Positions 1 through 8,419 of a stretch of DNA of 55,596 nt are shown here, one piece after another. Made by a program: the position numbers and the translations under genes. The notes under the pieces were generated by a model. The model had not been told where the DNA came from and did no database searches. It was given only the letters and a program-made list of their open reading frames with translations. Position 1 is the first letter of the stretch. Every line of letters begins with the position of its first letter. Origin of the DNA: an uncultured Parolsenella sp. (GTDB taxonomy: Bacteria > Actinomycetota > Coriobacteriia > Coriobacteriales > Atopobiaceae); assembly GCF_934660935.1 (NCBI RefSeq), contig NZ_CAKUIH010000012.1, positions 1 through 55,596 of the forward strand, given 5' to 3'.

Positions 1-48
1 GCGCCTTTAGACGCGAGCCCGGGGCCCGTGGGTTATACCCTAAGAGCA

Positions 49-71
49 AACCACCCTTTTTAAGGGTGGTT
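49..71. terminator. perfect 10-bp hairpin, possible terminator of an upstream gene
   Basis: The arms AACCACCCTT (49-58) and AAGGGTGGTT (62-71) are perfect complements around a 3-base TTT loop. The hairpin is symmetric and could terminate a gene entering from the left, but no real T-run follows on the plus strand. It could instead be an operator for the regulator that starts at 358. Confidence 0.4.
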
Positions 72-357
72 ATGATTAGCACCTCTTGATATTCCTTGTC
101 GCCGGACTGTGCCGACTTGGGTTTATGTCTTTTCTTATCATGATTAAAGATACCGTTCACCGTTCACCGGTAGTAATTGTTCTATTTTTCGCCAGATCTT
201 CTCGTTAGTTTTTGGCAAATGCCTGGTAAAAGAGGCCGGCCATTTATTCATGCAGAGAGCCTGACAACCGCTTACGGGTTTAATTAGGCTCAGTGGACAA
301 TATTGTTTACTCGCGGTTGTAGTCTTCGAGTCCCAATTTGTTATAGGAGGGACTCCA
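72..357 (+). promoter_or_regulatory. leader of the BTAD regulator with tandem heptamer
   Basis: This non-coding stretch is clearly more A/T-rich than most of the window. It holds two directly adjacent copies of CCGTTCA (153-159 and 160-166). SARP/BTAD proteins are known to bind direct heptamer repeats, so this could be an autoregulatory site, although SARP repeats are normally spaced about one helical turn apart. A clear AGGAGGG ribosome binding site lies at 345-351. I could not assign a convincing -35/-10 pair. Confidence 0.25.
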
Positions 358-3279
358 ATGAACGATAACGGTGCTTGCGGCTATAAAGTCGTTGCCTGCT
401 CGGCTTCTTCCGGCGAAGAGACTGTTGGTGTGAAAGAGGGTAGGGGAAGAGGGAGAAAGAAATCTTCTTCTCAATCAGCTTCTTCCCTGTCTATTGTCGA
501 GCGAACTCGTCTGGTTGCAGATCTTTTGGGGTCTTTGGCGCGCGATCGGCTCCTTGTTCTTTCCTCTGAAAAAGGCTTGGGGAAGCATGTTCTCGCTTCC
601 CAGCTCATTGGTTCGCTTTCTGCGTCTGGGTATGAGACTACTTGCATCCGCCTTGCCGGGATTTCTCCTGATACGGCTTGCCGTAAATTGCGAGCCCGAG
701 TGAAAGAGAGCGTGGCTCGCCTGTCTCTTGACGGCGCCTGCGGTCAGCTTCTGGTCATCGACGGCCTTTGGGGGATGGAAGATCCATATTTTGGAAGAAT
801 CACGCGAACAATATGCTCGGCTGCATTTGGTAACTGCCTTGTTTTAATCGTTCTTCGCGAGGATTCTGAGTCTCTTCTCGAGTTCCTACCGCCTTGTAGG
901 GTTGTTAGAGCTGGCGATTTAATTGTCGATGATAGAGAGCTGTCTGCTTGGGAGCCCATGTTGGGTGGGCTCTCGGCTAAGGATGTCATGCGTTGTACTC
1001 ACGGCATTCCTTCTCTCATCTCGAACCTTCGAGTCACGCGAGTTTATCCTGGACGCATTCCTTCGGGCTCTTATTGGAATCGTTGCGTTGCCGACCTATT
1101 CTCTAATGCTTTGCGTTCTAGCCTGATTAAGGAGGAACTTGAACTCCGCCTTGTCCTTCTCGCTCTCGGTAAGGGGGAGCTATCTAATCTGCCTTCTCTT
1201 GGGATTAGGGTTTCAGGCGACATTCTGGCTGAAATTGCCGAGACGTGTCCTCTATTTGGTATCGACCTAAGAAATGACCGATTCGACGTTGTCCCGTGCG
1301 AAGACTCCGTTGTGGCAAAGGCGTTGATTGAACGCGAAAAAGGCAATGAGGAATTAATTGCATCTCTAGTGAAGCATCTTGCCGCCAACGGAAAGATGAG
1401 AAGGGCAAGTGCAATCGCCCTTGCATCAAGTGACCAACGCATCCTTAAGTCCCTTGTCGGTGAGTATCCGCTCGAAATGATTGATGCTGGACTTACTGGG
1501 ACAGTAGTAAGGACCGTGCTCGCCTCAGGCCGCGATCCAAGGATGTGCGCTGCCGCCAGAATCATTGAGCTCTTCGGCGTAGGGAAGGACTTTTCTGGCG
1601 TTGCTGATGCGGCTGCCGGATTCATGATTTCAGGCGAGCGTGCCAAGATTCATGAGCAGCAAATCAAACTACTGGAGGCGATGCATCGCTGTCGGTCCGA
1701 AAAGGGCGGCACACTATCTCCCAGTTGGTTTGATTCTTCCATGTCGTCAAGCCATCCTCTAGTGGGCAAACTCGCTCTTATAGGAAAGGCGCTCTCCCTT
1801 GGATTCGATATGTCGTTTGTTGAAGCGTTTAGGGAGATGCTGCTTGCGAAAAATGATGCTGCTGAATCCAGCGATCCCTCTGTGTTCTCGGCGGTCCTCG
1901 CAATCTATTTCGAGGCAGCGCGCGAAATAGTTGGGGATCCGCCAAACCTTGGAGACGCGGCGACCGTTGCTCGAGCGGAGGAGTTGCTCGCCGGCGACGT
2001 GCCGCCCCAGATGAGGAATTCGACGCATCTTGTCCTCTCTGCAGCGCGGCTTCTCTCCGGAAGTGCTGACGGCTCGCTTGAGAGCGATCGCTGTGCGTCG
2101 AGCTATGCTGTGCGAGGAGAGTGGCGGGCTGCTTCGTGGGCAAACATCGCGGGGTGTCTATCGGATTTCGCGTCGGCGAGTTTCAGACGCGCCCATGTCC
2201 ATGCTGCGGCAGCATTTGGGTATGCAAAGACCGCGGGAGATGAAAAAGCAATTGTTGTTGCCCGCATTATGGAGCGCGCAACGTTGCTGAAGTTCGGGGA
2301 AAGCGGCGACTTGGGCTCGGCGTGGGAAGTTAGCACCTCGGAAGCGAGTTCGGATTTAGTGCTGCTGGATAGACTGCACGAAGCTCTGGGGCGAAGAGAC
2401 GCCGAAGGCGTGCCAACGCTTATCGACGAAATGGGAGAAACTACCCCAAGTCTAAGCAGCAAAGTGCTTGTCTCCTATTTGGCAAAATATGACGGGGCCG
2501 TGGGGCAGCGCATTCTACGCGAGCTGCCGCCATCATGGGTGCCTAATGGAGAGCCATCGTGCGTGGGACAAGGTGACGCGAGCGTCGCATTTCATGCGTC
2601 GCCGCAAAACTCAACCATACCGTTTGCGGATGGGCTCGATCCTGGCGGCGATCCTGTTCTTGACGTGAATGTGCTGGGAGGGTTTTCGGCTCGAAGGGGA
2701 GGCGTCAAGATACGGGAGGGCGCATGGAGAAGGAGAAGGGCCCGTGATCTTCTTGCCATGCTCGCTCTGACTCCGGGGCATACGATGTCTCGGGCGGAGG
2801 CAATCGTTCAGCTCTGGCCCGAAATGGATCTTATTCGAGGTAGGGAGAGCTTCTATAGCGTGCTGAGCGCCTTGCGTGCGGCTTGTGGCCAGGTTGCGGG
2901 GGAGATTGACTACATAGCAAGTGGTCAGGGTCGAATTTGGCTTGATGAAACGTTGGTTCGGTGCGACGTCGACGAATTCGAGCGTCTCGCAAGGCTAATT
3001 GTAGGTGGTGGTCTGCCGGAAACCGAGGTGGTAGCCCTATGCCTCAAACTTGAGGGCCTCTACCGCGGAGGTTCCTACGTGCCTGTTAGCGATCCGGACG
3101 GGAAGTACAGACGCCGACACGAGGAATTGTCTCAGCGCTATGTGGATGCGATGCTCAAAGGGTCTGAGGCGGCGCTAAGGCTCAATGACGAACGGCAATC
3201 GAAGTGGTTTCGCGAAAACGTGAGGATGGAAGTTGGGGCTACCTCTGGAGCAAGGGTCGATAGATCGGCTCTTGGATGA
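358..3279 (+). CDS. ATPase-BTAD (SARP-like) transcriptional regulator
   Basis: Predicted large cytoplasmic transcription factor of 973 residues. The N-terminal third looks like a STAND/AAA-type nucleotide-binding module: a degenerate P-loop (SEKGLGKH, about residues 63-70) and a Walker B-like QLLVIDG (about residues 129-135). The middle (about 330-760) is helical and TPR-like. The C-terminus carries a winged-helix module (about 770-860, with LLAMLALTPG and EAIVQLWPEMD) followed by a bacterial transcriptional activator domain (about 865-960), the arrangement seen in SARP regulators. The ATG follows AGGAGGG by 6 bases. It stands alone: the next gene, secA, starts 239 bases later and has its own leader. 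Codon use is less G/C-rich at third positions than in the housekeeping genes downstream, which suggests acquisition or relaxed selection. The target genes are unknown. Confidence 0.75.
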   Translation: MNDNGACGYKVVACSASSGEETVGVKEGRGRGRKKSSSQSASSLSIVERTRLVADLLGSLARDRLLVLSSEKGLGKHVLASQLIGSLSASGYETTCIRLAGISPDTACRKLRARVKESVARLSLDGACGQLLVIDGLWGMEDPYFGRITRTICSAAFGNCLVLIVLREDSESLLEFLPPCRVVRAGDLIVDDRELSAWEPMLGGLSAKDVMRCTHGIPSLISNLRVTRVYPGRIPSGSYWNRCVADLFSNALRSSLIKEELELRLVLLALGKGELSNLPSLGIRVSGDILAEIAETCPLFGIDLRNDRFDVVPCEDSVVAKALIEREKGNEELIASLVKHLAANGKMRRASAIALASSDQRILKSLVGEYPLEMIDAGLTGTVVRTVLASGRDPRMCAAARIIELFGVGKDFSGVADAAAGFMISGERAKIHEQQIKLLEAMHRCRSEKGGTLSPSWFDSSMSSSHPLVGKLALIGKALSLGFDMSFVEAFREMLLAKNDAAESSDPSVFSAVLAIYFEAAREIVGDPPNLGDAATVARAEELLAGDVPPQMRNSTHLVLSAARLLSGSADGSLESDRCASSYAVRGEWRAASWANIAGCLSDFASASFRRAHVHAAAAFGYAKTAGDEKAIVVARIMERATLLKFGESGDLGSAWEVSTSEASSDLVLLDRLHEALGRRDAEGVPTLIDEMGETTPSLSSKVLVSYLAKYDGAVGQRILRELPPSWVPNGEPSCVGQGDASVAFHASPQNSTIPFADGLDPGGDPVLDVNVLGGFSARRGGVKIREGAWRRRRARDLLAMLALTPGHTMSRAEAIVQLWPEMDLIRGRESFYSVLSALRAACGQVAGEIDYIASGQGRIWLDETLVRCDVDEFERLARLIVGGGLPETEVVALCLKLEGLYRGGSYVPVSDPDGKYRRRHEELSQRYVDAMLKGSEAALRLNDERQSKWFRENVRMEVGATSGARVDRSALG

Positions 3280-3411
3280 CTGACTCGGGGCGTCCTGGCC
3301 CAAAAAGCCGTAGCCAATCACAAACTGGCGGAAGAAACCCGATTGATATGGGAGGCGCGCAGGGGCAGCCCCGCACGCGGCGAGAACGGGTGCGCATATT
3401 GTGGTGCGGAA

Positions 3412-3438
3412 TTGCTCGCCTGACGCATGGGCGAGCAA
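3412..3438 (+). other. 9-bp hairpin in the secA leader
   Basis: TTGCTCGCC (3412-3420) pairs perfectly with GGCGAGCAA (3430-3438) across a 9-base loop, within the 239-base gap before secA. No T-run follows, so it is either a weak terminator of the preceding regulator or a leader structure of secA. I see no other feature in 3280-3518. Confidence 0.35.
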
Positions 3439-3518
3439 CGGCTAAAGTAAATACTGACTAAAAAGAATGCTGGGGGCATGCTCGCCCGCGTGGACCCGGA
3501 AGACAATAGGGGAACGAC

Positions 3519-6344
3519 ATGGCCGGTCTCTTTTCGAAGATCTTGTCCATTGGCTCTGATAAGGAGCTGAGGGAGTACAACGCTATTGCCGATGAGGTCG
3601 CGAAGCTTGGAGACAAGTTCGCGAAGATGGATGACGAGGAGCTTTCGGGCCAGACCGTGCTTTTCCGCGAGCGCCTCGATAAAGGTGAGACGCTGGACGA
3701 TCTCCTTCCCGAGGCGTTCGCCTGTGCTCGTGAAGCTTCGGATCGCGTCCTTGGCATGCGTCATTTCGACGTGCAGGTCGTGGGTGGCATCGCGCTTCAT
3801 AGGGGAACCATTGCTGAGATGAAGACCGGCGAGGGCAAAACCCTCGTGTCTACGCTTGCCGGTTATCTCAATGCCCTTTCTGGCAAAGGCGTTCACATTG
3901 TCACGGTGAACGACTACCTTGCTCGCCGTGACTCCGAGTGGATGGGTCAGCTCTATAACTTCCTTGGCCTTGAAGTTGGCTTGCTGCAGAACGGTATGCC
4001 TCTCGCTGACAAGGCTCCCGCCTATGCGGCCGATGTTACGTATGGCACCAACTCTGAGTTTGGCTTTGACTACCTGCGTGACAACATGGTTACTCGCGCT
4101 TCCATGCGCGTGCAGCGCGGCCACAATTTTGCGATTGTCGATGAGGTCGACTCCATCCTTATTGATGAGGCTCGTACGCCGCTCATCATTTCCGGCGCTG
4201 GCACGAAGTCCGCTGATACCTACAAGGACTTTGCCCGCGCGGTTCGCGGCCTCGTTCGAGCCGAGGAGCCCGAGCGCGATCCGCTGGGTGGTCCCGTGCC
4301 CGAGCCCGATGGTGACTACATCATGGACGAAGCGAAGCACACCATCGCCGCGACTGAGCAAGGCCTTCGCAAAATCGAGGAGCGCCTTGGCGCAGATATC
4401 TACTCCGACCTCTCTGGCCAGCTCGCCAATCACCTCCAGCAGGCGCTGAAGGCCCAGTACATGTTCCATCGCGACAAGGACTATGCCGTTCTCGACGGCG
4501 AGGTCAAGATCGTTGATGAGTTTACGGGTCGCATCATGGAGGGCAGGCGCTGGTCCGAGGGCCTGCACCAGGCTGTCGAGGCAAAGGAAGGCGTGCTTGT
4601 TCGCGAGGAGAACCAGACGCTGGCGACCATCACCCTCCAGAATTATTTCCGCCTCTACGACAAGCTCTCTGGCATGACGGGCACCGCCATGACCGAGGAC
4701 GCGGAGTTCCGCGAGATCTACAAGCTTCCCGTTACCGAGATTCCGCCCAACAAGCCGGTGATCCGCGTCGATCACGATGACCGCATCTATCGCAACGTTG
4801 ACTATAAGTTCCAGGCCGTCGCAACCGATGTGGAAGAGCGCCACGCCAAGGGTCAGCCCGTCTTGGTCGGCACGGTCTCCATCGAGAGCTCCGAGCGCCT
4901 CTCTAAGATGCTCACGCAGCGCGGCATCAGGCACGAGGTCCTTAACGCTAAGTTCCACGAGCGCGAGGCCCAGATCGTTGCCCAAGCTGGTCGCGAGGGC
5001 GCCGTTACCATCGCCACCAACATGGCGGGTCGAGGCACGGACATCCTGCTTGGCGGTAATCCCGTTGAGCTTGCCAGCCAGCTTCTTGCCGAGGAGGGCC
5101 TCACCGAGGATTCTGCTATGCCCGAGCAGCTTGCAGATGCCAATAAGAGGGCCAAGGAGTCTTGTGCCGAAGAGCGCGAGCGCGTCCTTGCTGCCGGCGG
5201 CCTTGCGGTTATTGGCACCGAGCGTCATGAGAGCCGCCGCATCGATAACCAGCTTCGTGGCCGTTCCGGACGCCAGGGCGATCCCGGCGAGACGCAGTTC
5301 TATCTCTCCCTCGAGGATGACCTCATGCGCCTCTTCGGCGCCGATCGTATGGATCGCATCGCCGCGATGATGGCGAAGTATGACATGCCGCCTGACATGC
5401 CTCTCAAGGCCAAGATGGTCTCCAAGGCCATCGAAGGTGCCCAGCGCAAGGTCGAGGAAATCAACTACGCCATGCGTAAGAGCGTCCTCGACTACGATGA
5501 TGTCATGAACCAGCAGCGTCAGGTCATTTACGAGGAGCGTAACAAGATTCTCGACGGCAAGGATCTGACTGAGCACATCAGCGAGGTCACGAGTGCGACC
5601 GTCGAGCGCAAGGTCCGCGAGTTCTGTCCCGAGGGCACTGCTATCGAGGATTGGGATCTCGATGGTCTTCGCTCCTGGGTCAAGGAGCTCACTGGAGAGG
5701 ACGGCCTGCCCGAGCTTTCTCGTGAGGCTGACACCTCAGACGTCGTGAAGGTCATGGACGAGTACGTCGAGAGCCTCTATGCCAAGCGCACCGAGGACCT
5801 TGGCGAGGAGATTACCCAGCGCCTCGCGGCCCAGGTTATGCTGCGCGTTATCGACACGCGTTGGATGACGTATCTCCAGGAGATGGACTATCTCAAGACG
5901 GGCATCGGCCTTCGTGGTTTTGGCCAGCGCGATCCTCTCGTCGAGTACAAGCAGGAGGCATACGCCGCCTTCAGCCAGCTCGTCGACACGATGTATGAGG
6001 ACTTCCTCCGTACGATGCTGCACATTCGTCGCAACACCGTGTCCGCCCAGAACTCGCAGATGGCTCCGTCTGCCCTCGAGGGCGCGCGCTACTCTGGTCC
6101 CGCTGAGGTCGATGGCGATTCCGGTGCCCGTACTTCCACCATCTCTCGAGCGAAGCGGACGGCTCCCGCTGTTCGCGCAGAGCGTCGTGACGCCGCGGCT
6201 CCCTCGCCGAAGGCCTCCGATGCCAAGCCGCATACCTACCGCAAGGCGGACGACCCTGATCCCTATGTGGGCATTGGCCGCAATGACCCCTGTCCTTGCG
6301 GCAGCGGCAAGAAGTTCAAGAACTGCCACGGGAGAAATCGCTAG
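3519..6344 (+). CDS. secA: preprotein translocase ATPase SecA
   Basis: The motor ATPase that drives unfolded secretory proteins through SecYEG at the cytoplasmic membrane. At 941 residues it is of normal family length. The Walker A motif MKTGEGKT is at residues 101-108, the DEVD box of the first nucleotide-binding fold near 207, and TNMAGRGTDI in the second fold near 503. The preprotein cross-linking and scaffold domains follow. The C-terminus ends in a SEC-C zinc motif (CPCGSGKKFKNCH), usually a SecB/ribosome contact. The ATG at 3519 follows a TAGGGGAAC ribosome binding site. The stop codon overlaps the GTG start of prfB (TAGTG), so the two genes are probably translationally coupled; secA-prfB is a familiar order in Gram-positives. 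Nothing appears broken. Confidence 0.98.
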   Translation: MAGLFSKILSIGSDKELREYNAIADEVAKLGDKFAKMDDEELSGQTVLFRERLDKGETLDDLLPEAFACAREASDRVLGMRHFDVQVVGGIALHRGTIAEMKTGEGKTLVSTLAGYLNALSGKGVHIVTVNDYLARRDSEWMGQLYNFLGLEVGLLQNGMPLADKAPAYAADVTYGTNSEFGFDYLRDNMVTRASMRVQRGHNFAIVDEVDSILIDEARTPLIISGAGTKSADTYKDFARAVRGLVRAEEPERDPLGGPVPEPDGDYIMDEAKHTIAATEQGLRKIEERLGADIYSDLSGQLANHLQQALKAQYMFHRDKDYAVLDGEVKIVDEFTGRIMEGRRWSEGLHQAVEAKEGVLVREENQTLATITLQNYFRLYDKLSGMTGTAMTEDAEFREIYKLPVTEIPPNKPVIRVDHDDRIYRNVDYKFQAVATDVEERHAKGQPVLVGTVSIESSERLSKMLTQRGIRHEVLNAKFHEREAQIVAQAGREGAVTIATNMAGRGTDILLGGNPVELASQLLAEEGLTEDSAMPEQLADANKRAKESCAEERERVLAAGGLAVIGTERHESRRIDNQLRGRSGRQGDPGETQFYLSLEDDLMRLFGADRMDRIAAMMAKYDMPPDMPLKAKMVSKAIEGAQRKVEEINYAMRKSVLDYDDVMNQQRQVIYEERNKILDGKDLTEHISEVTSATVERKVREFCPEGTAIEDWDLDGLRSWVKELTGEDGLPELSREADTSDVVKVMDEYVESLYAKRTEDLGEEITQRLAAQVMLRVIDTRWMTYLQEMDYLKTGIGLRGFGQRDPLVEYKQEAYAAFSQLVDTMYEDFLRTMLHIRRNTVSAQNSQMAPSALEGARYSGPAEVDGDSGARTSTISRAKRTAPAVRAERRDAAAPSPKASDAKPHTYRKADDPDPYVGIGRNDPCPCGSGKKFKNCHGRNR

Positions 6345-7480
6345 TGTCTGAGGTCGCAAACGAGAGAATCGATGCTCTGGAAAGCAGACTAGCCGAGGTC
6401 GAGGGCTATCTCCATGTGGAGGAGGCCCGCGGAACGGTGGCCGAGCTTGAGCGTCAGAGCGCTGAGCCCGGTTTTTGGGATGACGCGAACGCCGCTCGCG
6501 AGACGATGGCGAAGCTTGCCCGCGCGAAGGAAGATGTCGCAGGCATTGACGCCGCGCATGCGAAGCTCGAGGATGCCCGTGCCGCCTGGGAGCTAGGACA
6601 GGAGATGGGGGACGAGGACTTGCTCGCGGAGTGCGAGGCCAACCTCGACTCCCTTGAGCATGACCTCTCTGAGCTCGAGCTCGCGAGTTGGTTTACGGGC
6701 GAGCTCGACGGTGGTGATGCCATCGTCAACATAACGCCTGGCCAAGGCGGTCTCGAGGCGCAGGATTGGTGCAGCATGCTGCTGCACATGTATCTGCGCT
6801 ACTGTGAGCGACGTGGCTGGAAGGTCACCATCAACGATGCTCCCGCGGCGGAGCAGATCGGCATTGACCGCGCTACGATCACCGTGTCCGGCAAGAACGC
6901 CTATGGCATGTTGCGTGCCGAGCAGGGCGTGCACCGCCTTGTCCGCATCTCTCCGACGGATGCCAAGAAGCGCCGGCAAACCACTTTCGCAGGCGTTGAG
7001 GTCCTTCCGGTTCTGCCAGATGACATCGAGGTCGAGATTGATCCCGGCGAGGTTCGCGTGGACGTCTACCATGCGAGTGGTCCCGGTGGTCAGGGCGTCA
7101 ACACGACGGATTCCGCCGTCCGCGTCACGCATCTGCCTACGGGTATCGTCGTGACGTGCCAGAACGAGCGCAGCCAGATTCAGAACAAGGCTACGTGTAT
7201 GCAGATTCTCCGCTCGAAGCTCTATGAGCTCGAGCTTCAGAAGCGTGCCGAAGCACTCGACGAGCTTCGCGGACCTAAGACGGAGATTGGCTTCGGCAAC
7301 CAGATTCGCAGCTATGTGCTTTATCCCTACCAGATGGTCAAGGACCTTCGGACGGGATGCGAGACGGGTAACGTCGATGCCGTGCTGTCTGACGGCGATC
7401 TCGACCCGTTTGTCGTTGCGTATCATCGCTGGGCTGTGGGTGGCAAAGAGCCTGCGAGCATTGCTGGCGAAGACCAGTAA
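6344..7480 (+). CDS. prfB: peptide chain release factor 2 (RF2), without frameshift site
   Basis: RF2 recognises UAA and UGA in the ribosomal A site and triggers peptide release. The GTG start at 6344 overlaps the secA stop and sits 7 bases after a GGGAGAA ribosome binding site inside secA; an upstream ATG at 6296 has no ribosome binding site. The 378-residue product matches RF2 length. The catalytic loop reads SGPGGQGVN. Two points are unusual. First, the region equivalent to the programmed +1 frameshift (after GYL near codon 26) is an uninterrupted frame with no in-frame UGA, so RF2 autoregulation is absent. Second, the stop-codon-reading tripeptide, normally SPF in RF2, is SPT (6950-6958, in HRLVRISPTDAKKRRQ). 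The remaining RF2 landmarks are present, including WDDANAARE near the start and IGFGNQIRSYVL near the end. Confidence 0.95.
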   Translation: MSEVANERIDALESRLAEVEGYLHVEEARGTVAELERQSAEPGFWDDANAARETMAKLARAKEDVAGIDAAHAKLEDARAAWELGQEMGDEDLLAECEANLDSLEHDLSELELASWFTGELDGGDAIVNITPGQGGLEAQDWCSMLLHMYLRYCERRGWKVTINDAPAAEQIGIDRATITVSGKNAYGMLRAEQGVHRLVRISPTDAKKRRQTTFAGVEVLPVLPDDIEVEIDPGEVRVDVYHASGPGGQGVNTTDSAVRVTHLPTGIVVTCQNERSQIQNKATCMQILRSKLYELELQKRAEALDELRGPKTEIGFGNQIRSYVLYPYQMVKDLRTGCETGNVDAVLSDGDLDPFVVAYHRWAVGGKEPASIAGEDQ

Positions 7481-7546
7481 GCGCGCCCCGGAACTAAAAG
7501 GCCAGCAAACGCGCCCTAGACCATAAGACTAGCAAACAGACTAGCA

Positions 7547-7587
7547 AACGCGCCCCAGAACCAAATGGGTTCAGGGCGCGTTCTTGT
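7547..7587 (+). terminator. prfB terminator
   Basis: AACGCGCCC (7547-7555) pairs with GGGCGCGTT (7574-7582), with an inner GAACC/GGTTC pairing, followed by the short T-rich tail TTCTTG. An extra partial copy of the left arm (AGCAAACGCGCCC) lies about 40 bases upstream. Confidence 0.6.
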
Positions 7588-7593
7588 ATCGCG

Positions 7594-7620
7594 TTGGCAC
7601 GTATGTATTGGCACGTATGT
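7594..7620. repeat. 13-bp direct repeat
   Basis: TTGGCACGTATGT occurs at 7594-7606 and again at 7608-7620, one base apart. It lies between the convergent prfB and HAD terminators; no function is evident. Confidence 0.6.
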
Positions 7621-7636
7621 GTGTTTGGCGAGCAAA

Positions 7637-7653
7637 GCCCCGCAGTACGGGGC
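7637..7653 (-). terminator. terminator of the HAD/DeoR side
   Basis: GCCCCG (7637-7642) and CGGGGC (7648-7653) form a hairpin with a 5-base loop. Read on the minus strand it is followed by TTTGCT, just after the HAD gene stop at 7664. Confidence 0.55.
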
Positions 7654-7663
7654 CGCCCAAAGC

Positions 7664-8329
7664 TTATGCCAGCAGGACTTCGTGTAGTTCATCGATGGAG
7701 TCCACCACGGCGTCTGCACCGGCCTCTTCGAGCTCAGCACGCTTGTGCGTGCCAAAGGTGACACCGATGCTTGCCGTGCCCGCGGCGCGGGCGCCCTGAA
7801 TGTCGTAGAAGCGGTCGCCGATCATGACGCATTGATCGGCGCTAGCGCCGAGCTTCTCCATGACCATGCGGATGAGCTCGGCCTTTCCTCCTCCCTCGAC
7901 ATCCTCCTTGGCAAAGACGCAAGAGAAGAGGCTGTCTAGGCCAAGATCCTCAATGCAGAAGCCAAGCCTCATCCGGGTCTTAGAGCTTGCAATGGCAAGT
8001 TTCTTCCCGTGTTTCGTGAGGTCCTCCAAAAGGGCGCGCATTCCGGGGTAGAGCTCGTGGCTTGCGGGATTCTTCCAGTCATAGAGCTCGAAGTATCGTT
8101 TGGTGATGGCGAGGTCCTCCTCCTCGCTAACGCCATAGATGGCTGCGAAGGCACCGGGGTAGGGAGGGCCGACAACACGGCTCACGTCGCCCATCTGCTC
8201 GGGTGTGAATCCTGCTTCGGAAAGTGCCTGCGTTGCGGCGGTGACGATGTAGCCCTCCGTGTCCGCGAGCGTGCCGTCGAAATCGAAGATGATGACGGGT
8301 CGCCAGCGAAGGTCGTTCTCTTGAACCAT
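7664..8329 (-). CDS. HAD-family phosphatase (phosphoglycolate phosphatase-like)
   Basis: Haloacid dehalogenase-superfamily hydrolase of subclass IA, 221 residues, the usual size. Motif I is FDFDGTLADT near residue 15, with the aspartate nucleophile; the helical cap follows. Motif II is the serine in IASSKT, and motif IV is MIGDRFYDIQGA with the metal-binding aspartates. It most resembles Gph/PpaX-type phosphatases acting on small phosphorylated metabolites; the substrate cannot be told. The ATG at 8329 follows AAGGAG on the minus strand. It lies downstream of the DeoR-family regulator on the same strand (gap 8330-8419). It may be cotranscribed and dephosphorylate a sugar phosphate from the adjacent island, but that is inference. 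Confidence 0.85.
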   Translation of the reverse strand: MVQENDLRWRPVIIFDFDGTLADTEGYIVTAATQALSEAGFTPEQMGDVSRVVGPPYPGAFAAIYGVSEEEDLAITKRYFELYDWKNPASHELYPGMRALLEDLTKHGKKLAIASSKTRMRLGFCIEDLGLDSLFSCVFAKEDVEGGGKAELIRMVMEKLGASADQCVMIGDRFYDIQGARAAGTASIGVTFGTHKRAELEEAGADAVVDSIDELHEVLLA

Positions 8330-8419
8330 GGGACTCCTTCAGTTTGTCATTCGAAATGCCCGAGGCGGATTTGCTCGTACGTGGTAATCGTTGGCGCGCG
8401 GGGGCGCCCGCCGCGAGGC

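Noticed and set aside
3318..5576. 752-codon open frame on the minus strand opposite secA
   Set aside because: It mirrors secA codon bias (G/C third positions suppress stops on the antisense strand), has no ribosome binding site and no recognisable domain.
6296..6343. Upstream ATG extending RF2 by 16 residues
   Set aside because: No ribosome binding site, and the extension overlaps the SEC-C coding region; the GTG at the secA stop is well supported.
8330..8419. G/C-rich inverted sequence between the HAD and DeoR genes
   Set aside because: The GCGGG/CCCGC pairing is only 5 bp with no T-run; too weak to call a terminator.
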